NCBI GenBank assembly: GCA_004325065.1
Contig: PITI01000011.1
Location: 1-39,753 of the forward strand
Direction: 5' to 3'
From: Hamiltosporidium magnivora
Taxonomy: Eukaryota; Microsporidia; Dubosqiidae
DNA length: 39,753 bases
The translations under genes were made by a program, and so were the position numbers. Under the pieces are notes generated by a model. The model ran no database searches. It was not told the DNA's origin and saw only the letters and a program-made list of their open reading frames with translations. This document shows, in pieces, positions 24,641-36,600 of the stretch (its first letter is position 1; each line of letters starts with the position of its first letter).

Positions 24641-27600
24641 TTTTTCAAAAAAACAACTAACAGTTAAGATAGAAAGTGTAAAAACAATTCTTAGAAACTA
24701 TGAAGTGTCAGATGGTAGAAATTACGTGTCTAAGATCTTTCGGTTATATGGGCGCAATAATATCTGATGCTGATTTTAAAATGCGACAAATTTTAAAGTT
24801 ACTAGAGAAATTGTGGCGTATTTTTATAAACCTAGCACGTTAAGAAATATTTTTAGATTATAAGAATTTCTCAAATTGCCCGTGACATTTGAATTTCAAT
24901 TTTTAAATTAAAAATACATGAGGTAAAAACTATTCCAATAAGACTTAAAATTCTTAGTATAGAGAATAAGATACGTAAATTATCGATCGTACATATTAGA
25001 TATCTAATGAAATTTTATAAACACGTTAAGTTCTAAGGTCTATAGAATATGACATGTATTCAATTCATATTTTGCAGGTAAATAGATCAAAATATATCAT
25101 TTATTTAAATCAGATATAAAAATGTAAATTTTCAAAGTACTGACGTTCTCAATCTGAATGTTATAATATTGACAAACGATGTGTGTTGTCTTATATGCGA
25201 TCTTTGTCTTGTATACAAAACTTGTTTTCTCCCCTTATAACTATAGAGAAGCTCTAAATATTGTGCTTGGATTCAGATTGTCAGCAAATGAAAATGAAGA
25301 TTTTATCATGAGTTTTTAGCTCATAAAAATGTATTGATATAAAAAAGTTATCATGGAAACAAAAAACTGTCTATATACAGATTTAGCTATGATATAAAAC
25401 TTTGAATTCTATTACTTAATAGTACATTTCTTCATGGAATTAATAAGTATCTTAAGATAAAGTTTGGTTTAGCTCAGCTTTTCTTGCGAAAATTTTTGTA
25501 CCTCAGAATATATTTTATGCATTAGATTTCATTTTTGTCTTTTGTCATACTTTTTATATATTTAATCTTGAATTGTATTATTATATTCCAGACAATTGAA
25601 TTCATTTTCTCTAAATGATGAAAATATCCAAATGTCTTTATATTTATGTTATGAAATTTATGTAAAACTTTTGCTATTGATAATATAATTTCGAAATAAG
25701 CTCGTAATATTTCTTTTTCATAGGATTTCTAAGCGAAATCATAATTTCCAAGACAATGAATTTTAATAATCATTTTCTCTTGTAATAATTTTTTTTAATG
25801 AAGTATTCGCTCATTACACGTATTTTATATAATATTGTGTATATCTGGTCTATTTAACACTAATCCAAAGAATAATTTGATTAAAGTTTTCTTATCTGTG
25901 CTTTTAAGATATCTTGTACAGTAGAATTAAATCTATCCCAATTGTAGTGTAATTAGGAAAAACAAATATATTTCTATTAAGCTGGGTATTACTATTGTTT
26001 AGCAGTCTAAATCTCTGACTGTAACGACGAGAAACGTTAGACTGACAATTAATTTGGCTAAAATAAAAATGTCTTAAAATACATAATTCGGACATAAAAC
26101 ATTGCTCAAATTGATTTTGTTCTCATTAGCATGAAGGAAACAAAAAGGAAGAAAATTAAATTATTTATGGAAAATATTTCTAAGTATTTTTTTTATAAAT
26201 AATTATTTATATAATTCAATAATGTTTCTAAGACGACTAATCCCTCGAAAGGTTTAATTTGTTAAACAGTACAGTACATCTATAAGAGTGCTTCGATTAG
26301 GATATGTCTTTTTTTATTTGTTCATATATCTAACCAATCAATGTAGAGAGTAGAGCTGAACACAAAATAATTAATTTTATTCTTTGGTTCAAAAATTAAA
26401 GAATTAAAATTTGTAAATTTCCTTCCAAATTGTAATATTTAGCAAGAATATCTGAATAATTTTCTATTTTTTACTTCGCAAAAAGTTTCAATTGAATAAA
26501 TAAATCATTTTGTTAAGATTTCTTTTCTATGAATTTACAGTTACACAAAAAATTGTATGATAAGATATATGCTTTTCACCATTCTTTTAGGTAATATATT
26601 TATTTTCTCCATAATGATTGCAGCAAAAAATTTTCTGAGATAGCAACGTGGAACTTTATAACTTATTAAATTAAAAGATTTTTAATGGAAATGAAAAAGA
26701 ATTCACAATAAATAAATTAAAAAATAAGATATTTATAAAAGCCCAGTTTGTTGAGAAATTAACATTTCACAACAATAAATTTCTTCATGACAAAGGGCCG
26801 AATGAATATAATAGGTGAAAATTAAATAGAATAAATTTTAAATCCGAGTTGAAGCGCTGAAAATTTCGAAGTAAATAATAAAGATATGAGAAATTGAAGG
26901 TTTAAAAAGCCTGAATTTTCATTCGAAAATTGCTCAAGACGGATAACAATTGGAGATGAAAGACTAAAAAATATACGAGAAACAGACCAGGTGAGAATAA
27001 GAACTTCTTAGTAAACAGGTAATGAAGCTACGGTTCATTTATCAAGTTAAGATATTTTCGGCGTTTTTTTATGAATGTAAAAGAAAGTTTGATTCTACAA
27101 GCTTAACCGATAGTACAATACAAAAGAAAAGAACAAAAATGTATTCTTCATTTTGCTTTGTATGTACATACAAATAAATCTTAAATATATAGTAAATTAT
27201 ACGGCCTGTTTTGAATTGAGCCATAACGAAATTCTTATCCAATTTTTAAGTAACTAACACAAATTAACATTTTATAAATGAAACTTTTTGAATTTTTTTT
27301 TCGGATAAATTATACAATTGTTTTTCTTACTCTGTGTATTTAGTTTTTAATTAGAATCTCTTTACAAGCTGTCTTCCTGCAAATTTTTTATTACAAGTTG
27401 ATTTTAAATTTTCGTATAAAATTTATGCGTCCTAAATTACAATTTTCAAGGCATTTAAATTTTAATTGTGAATCGTAAAAACAAATAAGTCAGGTACTGT
27501 TCTTTAAATATTACGGGTGGCTCTAGATCAAATATGATGTATTATATTTAGTTCGTAATTCGCAGAAAGTATTTGGCTATCTTTATTATAAATTTCCATG

Positions 27601-30600
27601 AGGATGCAACCTTTGTGTTTGTTAAAACTTTCGAAAAATTCCTAAAGTAACATTTTCTGTGTGATTTTTACCATGCAACGATTTTTTTTTATTTATTGAT
27701 GTTTGTAAGAGCCTTAAAGATTATATGAAATAATCCTTAGAAATATATCCGTGACTCGTACCATATATTTGTTATAATGGACCAACTATGCCTTGGAAAT
27801 TGGAGATATATAATTTATACATTTTTTTATAGTGTGCTTGATTTTATTATGTTCAATAAAATTTTATATATACGTATAAAAAAAATGCTTGAATGCAAAA
27901 GAGCTCGTAAAGTATCAAAAAAAGTCTTTCTGGAATCTAAGCTATCAATGTGATTTGCATTGTTTCAACAAATTTACTAGACTCCGAAATTTTTAACCTT
28001 CTAACAAAATTTAATTAAAATTTACAGTCTAAAAATCAAATTTTGAAAGAAATAAGGATTTTGGAAAGTAAACCAAAATTCTTTGCTATTATACTCTTAT
28101 GTGGTTTTCCATATATTCACTAGATTATTCAGAATATAAATTAAAACAAACAGTCTGAAGCTTGTGTATATTAAAACATATGATAATTTGGTTTTTTAAT
28201 TTTAACTTTACAGCATTTAAGTGTTTTCTATTATCCGCCGCGTCTCATACCTGCGTAAACAAAAGAAATAAAAGACATCAGCTCTCACAATAAATTAGAT
28301 TGTTACGAAGTCACTGAGAGTATGAAAGAATTCTGCTATAAATGATAACTTGATCGAAAAGAAAAAAAATGAAAAATCATTGTATTAATTTACTTCCTAA
28401 TGTGTTTACTGCCATGTGTCAAGTCTGTATTTTTTTAAAGAGTACATCTTTCCTATTACGTCGAACCAAAAAGCTATTTTATCAGAACAAATTTTTTATT
28501 GCGATTTAATCCTATAAAGTTTCAAAATCGGTTGCATTTATACTTCTGTTTAGTTTTGTATGGTTCCCATGAGAAAAACGTTTCTAGAAAATTTAATTTT
28601 TTTTATTAAACATGTAATCGTATAAACATGTTTAATAGAACAATATTTTGCTATTATTTCATTTTTTTTAAAGTTTATAGAAAAAAATATAAATCGGCCG
28701 AGTGAATTCATTAAAAATGAATTTATGAAAAATTACTAAATTTTATAAATGATAATTACAATTATTTTAAAAATATAGTAGTTTCAAATGGCGTGTCAGG
28801 TACTTGCCATTTATGCTTTAATATAAACTGTTTAAAAATTTCTACGATTATTTTTAAGGCTCGCTTCTTTAATATTAGTTTACATTTAGATTTTTAATTG
28901 CATATGCACTTAACTAACTTAATATTATTCGACTTTGATTTGTTTTGCCACAACGAAACGACATAATCGCGAATTGGAAGATCCTGTATTTAACAATAGT
29001 CTATTCTCAGATATAATAAACTAAATTTAATAATATATGCGTGTTAAATCAAATTATAAAAAATACGCTTAAAGACAGTTTTTTTTAATGAATTTATTTT
29101 TTTAAAATTAAGTTCCGTTTTTAAGCCAAATTTCTTTGTTTGAAATATCTTTTTTAAGTTTTCATAAGAAAAAAAGAACTCTAATTCAAAATATTATGAA
29201 TAATGGTTTATAAAAGACCATTTTTCTTAAAAATCCTAAATTAATTTTGCATTAATTTTCCAATTTAAAGTATATTTCTTCTTATTAGCCCTTAAATGTT
29301 ATTATAGTATGTGACGAATGATTGTTCATAATTACAAATGATGATTTTACTAAAGGTTTTTATAAAATTTCTGCACTGCATCTTTCTATCTTGAAATTAT
29401 TATGATATATCTCTTTATGTTGAATAAGTAAGTATAAGTTTGAAAATACTGTGATAATGACAGAACAAGATATATACCACTAAATGGTATAAACTTATCT
29501 AATAATTTGCCAGTTCTGATTTTAGTTGTTTTTTTAAATATTCTAAAAAAAGTGTATTTGGGGAAGTTAGAGATCACTGTTTAGTATTTGCTCTGACAAT
29601 TCTATTATGAAGATGTATGATGTTGAACGTGCTCAAACTTAAATAAAATATTCTTCTTTCGGAAGTATCCTAAGTATTTCATGAAATAGGTATGATGGTG
29701 GCACAACTAAGTAATTAAGATAGATATCATAAAGCATTATGTGGTGCCATGAGATAAAAGTATATTAAATTTTAGATATAAAAGAAGATAGTAGGAAATT
29801 TTTATCTCGATACCAAAAGATTACTGTAAAAACAATTCCAGTTAATTGTAAAAGTCATCATATGAAAACAAACTTTTAGCAAACGTCTACTTTAGTATTA
29901 ACGTGTATTTTAAAGTATATGTTTGGAATTAAAAGGGCTGATCAATTAATACGATGATCACGCTTAAAAGATATTAAAAAGCTTAAGTAATGTAGATTTT
30001 TAAAAAAATTCAATATTACAAAATTAAACACTTATTTTAAACGAAGAAATGCACAGAATAAATTTTTTGAGTTTATCACCAAAGAGACAATATTGATTCG
30101 AATTAAAAAAAAAATTGTTAAAAAAACTTATCACAAGAAATATTAATTGAAAAAAAAATCGTAAAGTGAGCATATAATATGAAACAATCTATTTTCTATA
30201 AATGCTTCTTCTTCTGAAGCTTTTTTGTATAAAAAAATGCTTTTTATGTTTTCAAATACTTAGCATTCGAACGCATAATTAACATGTGGAGCAATAAATA
30301 CAGAATTATGATTTGATTTTGTAAAACTAGAATTTGTGGGAATGTTCCGAATATAAAGCAAAATGCTGTACTAATATTACGGTTTGGTGTAATGTATATA
30401 AGAACAATTATTATTCTTTAATGTGGGAACATTTCCAAGTATGAAAACTTAAAATTTTGTAAATTTATTAATTTACTATCGGTTAACACATTTAGGCTTT
30501 GCTTAACGAATAAACACATGGATTGTCTATATTTCTTAGAAGATAAAAAAAATACACAATTTCTATGTAAAAACATAGAATTTTTAAACACAGAATTTAA

Positions 30601-32290
30601 TTTTCATATTTTTTATGTAAACTTATTTCGAAAAAGCAATTTATGACTTTTAACTTTTATATTTTGTTTGGTATACCACATTAGAATATATAAACGCAAT
30701 TGGAATTTTTTATTGCCTTAGGTAAAGAATTCCATCTAATAAGTCTGTACATACGCCACATGGTTTTTTACCTATAATAAAAATTCAAAATGATATCATA
30801 TTTTGGACTTTAGGGATACTCTTCAACGCAATATCCTTGCAATATGATCTTACTGCTATCATCAAACTAAGTTTTTAAGATATTAGAAAAAATTATTTGT
30901 TAAATATTGCATATTTTTTTTTGTAGTTAAATTTTTTCTTTTTTTAACTTAAACATGTAATCTGATAATTTGTGTTTTAAACAAGCAAATGTCTCGATAA
31001 TGTTAAAAATTCTGAGATCTTTTTAGATTTGTTGTGATAAATCGAAAATTTAAATATATACACGAAAAAAAACATATCTGTTATCGAAAATGATAGTTTG
31101 AAAACAATATGGAAAAATATTTGATTCTATTTAAGACTTTACTCTAAATATTTGTTTTTGTAACAAACTCTTTTTGTGGTGGTGAATTATTTTATGTGTT
31201 AAGCTTATGGATCATTAAAGTTTCTAGTCGTGTAAGTCTTCAAACAATGATTTATTGCTAAGATAAATTTCATTGTTTTCTTTTTCGTGTATTTTTGTGC
31301 ATTTTGCGTAATAAATAGTTTGATAGAATCAGTAGATTCCTGGAATTATTTTTATAGTAAAAGTGTCGGGTATGTCTCTTTTTCTAATGTTTCTATTATT
31401 AAGCATACAAAAAATATCGTTGTTCTAATTAGTATTACATCAAGAAATACCAATAGAATTTTTATAAATATAATATGTTTTGAAAAAAAGTTTTATTTTA
31501 AATTTCGAATGTTGTTTTTATATTTAAATTTCTCAACGTAGACATAGCTGTTTTCTTTTAACCTAAAAGGTAAATCTAGACATTTATTTAAGGAATTAAC
31601 ATTTCATATTAGTTTAGATGGCTTTAATAAAATTCAAGTCTATAAAAAAAATATTTTTACATACTAAAAAATAATACAAAGATTTGGCGATATGCTCAAT
31701 GACTGGATTTATTGCAACATTATCTTCTTAAAAATCATGTATTTCCACGGCGTATAAGTTATATGGGAGACTAATTTGTTAATTATAACGGAATGAATAT
31801 ATTTTCTTACTTTGTGTATTATATTTAAAATTCGAATATTTTTTGTAAAAGTGTTGTAATAGTTTTTTTCATACATTCAAATAATACACATGCATTACGA
31901 TATATTCATGTTTTTTTGACAAATGTTTGCGAATACTTTATTGCTGTTCAAGATAAAAAAAAAAGCAATTTTTTTATTTTCTATTTATATAGAAATTGTT
32001 TTCGTTACAAAACATATCAAAAATTTAAGTCGTACTTTAAAATTATTTATAAAAGAAAGATATAATTTTTCGAACTATCTTCTTGTAACGTTCGAAAAAC
32101 GAATTTATAAAATCAAATTTAAATTTTAAGTGAGATTGAACCACATTGCAATTTTCAAAATTTCTATGGGAATTCATAAAGACAAAAAGTATATTCTACA
32201 AAGTTGTTTGTGATTTTTTTCTTTGACTAAATGATAATAATTTAACGTTAGAGTAAATCAATGTGAAATTATAAGCCTTTCCTTGCTCAT
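24641..32290. other. AT-rich desert
   Basis: About 7.6 kb with no recognisable gene, RNA or repeat. Stops are dense in all frames. A minus frame at 25904-26095, another at 29386-29577 and a plus frame without a leading ATG at 31287-31541 are at chance length. An ATG frame at 31923-32129 codes mostly Lys, Ile and Phe and is not convincing. Confidence 0.55.
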
Positions 32291-32580
32291 TTGTGGTAGA
32301 AGTTTGGCGCCGAGAGACACAAAAAAAAATTCAAGAGAGAGCAAGAATTTCTATTACCAGTTTAATATGAGTGAATATTTTTGCAAAGTCAGATAGAATC
32401 TCAGTTAAACGTTCAACTAAGTCGCCGCTCTAAGATTACCACAATTAGAACCTGTAAACTATTATAAACTGCTGTAGATTTATAGAACCTAGAGATCTTT
32501 GGACATTTTATCATACGCCATGCAACCGTATTACAAATCTAGTGGCTAGTACGCAATTTCTTGCATTCAAAGGAAGCTTT
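32291..32580 (+). other. Less AT-rich island with a primer-binding-site-like motif
   Basis: TGGCGCC at 32305-32311, followed by GAGAGACAC and then A-rich and purine-rich sequence, resembles the site just inside the left LTR of retroelements, where a tRNA 3' end pairs (TGG is the complement of the universal CCA). No flanking LTR pair, TG...CA boundary or gag-like frame was found, so this is only a resemblance. The rest of the island (to about 32580) has moderate GC and no recognisable coding. Confidence 0.15.
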
Positions 32581-33710
32581 TTAAGGTTAAAAACATTTTC
32601 ATTTGAGTAATTAATGAGGTTTAATTAAGCATCGGCAAATTATTTAAGTTTAAATAAGCTTAGATTTGATAATTAAAACTATAAATAAATATACTAATTC
32701 TGAACAATTAAAAATTGTATATTTAACTTTATTCTGAAGAACTCTTATAATTTCAAATAATTTTGCATTAAATCACATGGGAAATTTTGTTTACTAAAAG
32801 TAAAAGAAATTTTTAAATATAAAAATGCAGATTTGAAATGTTTGGAATATATATGTATGCCAAAAGAGTAAGATTTTAAGCTGTTGTTGATTTATGTGCA
32901 TTATTAAATTTGAAATCAGATCCTAACGAAAGATATGTTAAATATTTTTTGCATTAGTATTGATTATATTAAGGAGCATGTATTATTTAGAGTATAATGT
33001 TTTTGTCTTTTTTGGTTGTAAGCTGCATGAAAATAGGCTGATTTTACAATATCAATATCTTATTTCTAAAAGCCTCGAATTTAGATATATATCGACATAA
33101 TCAATAATAAATCGTATATACAGTAATTGTTTAACTTTAAAACAATCTTTCATTTATATAGTGTAAAAATATAATGAACAAAAAATTCAACAACTTTTTT
33201 GCAATTATTTTTCTCGATTGTTCAAATGTAATATTTCCAAAGGTCACATTACATTCTACAAAACTGAACTATAGAATCAAAAGTAATAGAATTACAATAA
33301 AAAGTTATGTGTTTGTTAAAGGCATAACCTTATCTTATTTATTAGCCTACCGACATTTAAAATCATCTTTAATTTTATTGTAATTTTTGCTAAAGTTTAA
33401 CTTTTCTCGCAATTGTTAAACAAATATTTATAGTTATATCGATATTTCGAAAAAAACCATGATGACGTATATTTTTGAACATTTTTTTGATGCAGATTGT
33501 TTTTAGAGTTTATCAGACTGAAATATTGCATTATACAATATAGAAATTTTGGTCTCTGATTTTTGAAAAAAAAAATTATTCATCGCTTAGTCTTATGAGG
33601 TTTAAATCTAGATAGTAAATTTGCTTGTTGTATGCAAGATAAACTGCGTTTTTATGTAAAATTTAGTGTTGAAGATAACAGTATTTAATTTTTTTTTTTA
33701 TAATTTTAAG

Positions 33711-33838
33711 TACTAAATCTTTAAAGCTACTTCCACTAATCCAGAGTTACAACAGATTAAAAGGATCAAATGGTAAGATTTGCTTTGTTCATCCTCGACA
33801 CGGAAAGGTAAAAGAGGAATAGAATAACTAAGTAAGTA
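33711..33838 (+). repeat. Repeat X, copy 2 (partial)
   Basis: TAATCCAGAGTTACAACA, then ATCAAATGG, TTTGTTCATCCTCGACACGG and AGGTAAAAGAGGAATAGAAT match copy 3 (reverse complement of 36372-36490) and copy 1 (11714-11805). The upstream half of the repeat is present only as a weak match (33711-33735). Confidence 0.75.
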
Positions 33839-34079
33839 TGGTTTTATCTATGATGTAAAAATAAAAAGGCTTTTTGATTTCAATAAGTATTCATAATGAA
33901 ACTATATCTTCGATTTAGACATTTTAAGTAAATAATATCTAAAAATATATCATTTTATAAGCGTAATTTTATTTGAAATGGAGTCTTGCCTTTTAATAGA
34001 ATCATGATATATTTAATTAAACCCACTAAAATATTGTTTTTGTTATACTGTACAATATCTAAGTTGATTTTTTATTTGT
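33839..34079. other. AT-rich spacer
   Basis: Nothing recognisable between repeat X copy 2 and the next island. Confidence 0.5.
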
Positions 34080-34270
34080 ATTGTTTCCCCACAATGCGAA
34101 GGACAGAATTGGCTTGGAGTATTCTCTGCCTTTCGTAAGAGGCGACTAAAATGGACTGGTCTTTCATTTTGGGCGTTGTGCTAACACCACTTTTAAAACC
34201 GTCTTGTAACGAAACCTGAAAACGTTAAGCAAACCCACTGGAAAAAGACTATTTTGGTGTATTATAGAAA
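34080..34270. repeat. Less AT-rich island with a SINE-like motif
   Basis: The plus strand reads CTGCCTTTCGTAAGAGGCGA then CTAAAATGG (34128-34156). I remember closely similar words (CGTAAGAGGCGACTAAA next to CTGCC) from dispersed, SINE-like repeats of arthropods and molluscs. That is memory, not a search. No tRNA-type A and B boxes and no poly-A end were found. The island continues with GCGTTGTGCTAACACCAC and ACCGTCTTGTAACGAAACC. A minus frame across it (34379-34164) lacks an ATG at its head and shows no known domain. Confidence 0.3.
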
Positions 34271-34279
34271 GAAAACGAG

Positions 34280-34372
34280 ACACGTTTAGGCTGTAGGTCG
34301 AGGATGAATATATAAGGAGATCCAATAACTTATGATTATTTAGTAGAATACTACTGTTCAATATGTGAAAAG
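34280..34372 (-). repeat. Repeat X, copy 4 (tentative, internally deleted)
   Basis: On the minus strand CACATaTTG...ATTCTACTAAATAATCATAAGTTA, then TTCATCCTCGAC and AGCCTAAACGTG, follow the order of repeat X (CACATCGGATC, ATTCCCTATAATCCAGAGTTA, TTCATCCTCGAC, AGGTAAAAGAG). About 20 bases are missing between the second and third blocks. The 12-base word TTCATCCTCGAC is identical to copy 2 at 33789-33800, in inverted orientation. Confidence 0.4.
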
Positions 34373-35099
34373 GACCCACAATAATATAACCTTTACAATT
34401 TCTTATTGCTGATTACATACTCATAGAAAAATAATTTTTAAAAAAAAGAAATTGAAACTTTAAATTTTATTTTTATAGCTATATTGAGTGTAGAAATTTT
34501 GTTTTTTTGTCTAAAACGAAATATAAAGGCATAAATTAGAAGTGTTTTTTAAAAATATATCGTGAACCCGGTTTAAAATAAAAACCCATCGAAATATACT
34601 AATTTGGCTTCAAAGTTTCATAAATACAAGTAACTTGGTGTTATTTACGTTTATTTTAAGCCTCAAATTCTGCTTCTATTTTGGGATATTAAATCTAAAT
34701 TTTAATTATTTTTAATTTTATGGTTTTGAGGCTATTTAATCAGTCGAAAACGAAGAATTTTTTAAAAATAGTTAATTTTAACAAAACTTCGAAGTTTTAT
34801 TTTTTACATTTTAATCGTGTAAATTTTCGTAATATATTCTAAAATTTAAAATGCGAAAATCTAAGCAATAAATATAGCTGATCGGCTTGTTAAATTTAGT
34901 TCTATTTGCGATTTCGCCAAAAAAAGAAATAAAAATAATGTATTTAAAGTAAATAAATATTCCTTATTTAAATTTTAAATAAATTTTAGCTAAATTTCTT
35001 TAATTATTCAAAGTAGCATCTTTTTAAAAATAAAATTCCTTATATTATTTCTAATATATTACTAATGTTTCGAATCTAAAATTAATAACTGTTTCTTCA
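34373..35099. other. AT-rich spacer
   Basis: No recognisable feature. Confidence 0.5.
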
Positions 35100-35410
35100 A
35101 TACACAATCGGTATCTTCTGTGATAGCTACATTCCAAGCTTTTTCCACTTAATGAGGGTATATTAAGTTTAATATGATGGTAAGCTGCTAGAAGTTGTTT
35201 AATGTTCGTTCATATCTGAGCTTTCATACCAACCTTATTTTCGGCCTTCCTTTCTTTACCAGGCGCATTCAAACTTGCGCTGCCAAATTAAAAAGAAGAA
35301 ACTTCCTGTTAATTTATATCTCAAGGATTCGCATCGAGGCAGCCTAAACGCCGCCATCTTATAGCATAGAGTACATCCTACGACTTGCGATTCTGGGTTA
35401 TTAAATTTGG
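35100..35410. other. Less AT-rich island, probable decayed element of unknown type
   Basis: Stops are reduced on both strands. On the minus strand one frame reads GKERKAENKVGMKAQI and KQLLAAYHHIKLNIPSLSG, and another gives RKGRPKIRLV and VEKAWNVAITEDT. The second is faintly like the W-x(2)-V...T-I-x-N-C end of Tigger/pogo transposases, but too weak to call. On the plus strand a frame without a leading ATG (35385-35594) continues beyond the island. I cannot assign it. Confidence 0.25.
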
Positions 35411-36371
35411 TTTTTTTGTTTGTATTCTTTTAGGCACTAAGTTTTCCAGTTTGAAAGCAAGTCTTGATTTTCATGGTTTTAATGGCAATTACCTACCATT
35501 ATTACAGTTATTTGCAATTTGCTACATATTGGTGTATAAATTAGAATTGTACAAAAGGTTTTATAACTTTTTAGATCTTTTATTTCTATACTAAATTTTA
35601 TGAAACAATCAAAATTCAAAACGATATTCTAAAAATCGATTCGTCAAATCCTATCAAGAAGATGAGTATACAAATGTTTAACTTTTTTAGACCAAAACGA
35701 CGATGCTATAATCTTAAACCATAATTTCATGGAATCAGGACTTATATTATATATAACTTTTTTAAATAAGTCATTGGAATCATTTAAAAATACCAAATGT
35801 CTACCATAGTTATTCATGCAGATTAAAATATCTTCAATACCTAAATCGACTATATAAAAACAAAGTATATATTTTACTTAAAATCTTTTTTAAAATGTTG
35901 TAAAGTTATATTTTGCCTAATATGAGATTTATATTATGAAAAATTTCAAAGAACATTAAAAATATTGATTTGGCAGAGTAGAGTATAGAGTATCAGGCGT
36001 TTATAAGCAAGACACTTTGTTGGGAATTGTCTCTTTTTAGAAATATATATTTTTCCATGCAGAACTAAGTGTTTATATACTAATTAATACAATGGATTTG
36101 TATTATATATTAAAAAGATTTTATGATTAAGATTTTCATTGTAATGGTTTTAAACATAATTTAAATAAAATGACTATATAGGTTAAGTATGCATTTGAAA
36201 GATTTTAAAGAATAGACCGTTTGAGATTTAAAAATAATTTAGAAGCAAATACGCGAATCTGACTCTGTATATCTTACACAAGACATGGAATTGAACGTGA
36301 TTTTATGGAATATTTTTATTTAGAGTAAATAATATTATTCTAGAATTAGTGCAGAAATCTTAGTAAAAATT
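35411..36371. other. AT-rich spacer
   Basis: No recognisable feature beyond the tail of the 69-codon frame mentioned for the preceding island, which is hydrophobic and of chance length. Confidence 0.5.
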
Positions 36372-36600
36372 ACTTACGTACTTTTTCAATTCCTATTTTA
36401 CCTCTTCGTGTGGAGTATGAACAAATAAAAAACTTCTATTTGTTTCTTTTAAATGTTGTAACTCTGATTATAGGGAATCGGCATATAGATCCGATGTGGT
36501 TTCTATCCTAGCACAATGGCAGCAATGATTTATACACGAATTGTATGCTCATCGTCAAGCAGATAGTTTTTAATGCGGTTCTCCTCCTTCCACCTCATGT
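36372..36600 (-). repeat. Repeat X, copy 3 (least drifted, inverted)
   Basis: On the minus strand this carries the full set of blocks: GGTGGAAGGAGGAGAACCGC, ATTAAAAACTATCTGCTTGA, GATGAGCATACAATTCG, GGATAGAAACCACATCGG, CCTATAATCAGAGTTACAAC, AAAGAAACAAAT, TTTGTTCATaCTCCACACGA and AGGTAAAATAGGAAT. It matches copy 1 end to end and copy 2 over the second half. One minus frame (ENRIKNYLLDDEHTIRV, then IIAAIVLG and KPHRIYMPIPYN) has only two stops in the first 50 codons, but copy 1 does not keep it cleanly. Both strands are equally open, so coding is not shown. Confidence 0.8.

Noticed and set aside
31287..31541. 84-residue plus frame
   Set aside because: It begins at a non-ATG codon, with no ATG until near its end, and no recognisable domain.
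31923..32129. ATG-started 68-residue frame
   Set aside because: Composition is almost entirely Lys, Ile, Phe and Leu as random AT-rich DNA would give, and the length is within chance.
34128..34156. Structured RNA gene in the 34.1 kb island
   Set aside because: I could not draw a convincing stem or find conserved boxes of U-snRNA, SRP RNA or 5S rRNA; a dispersed repeat explains the composition better.
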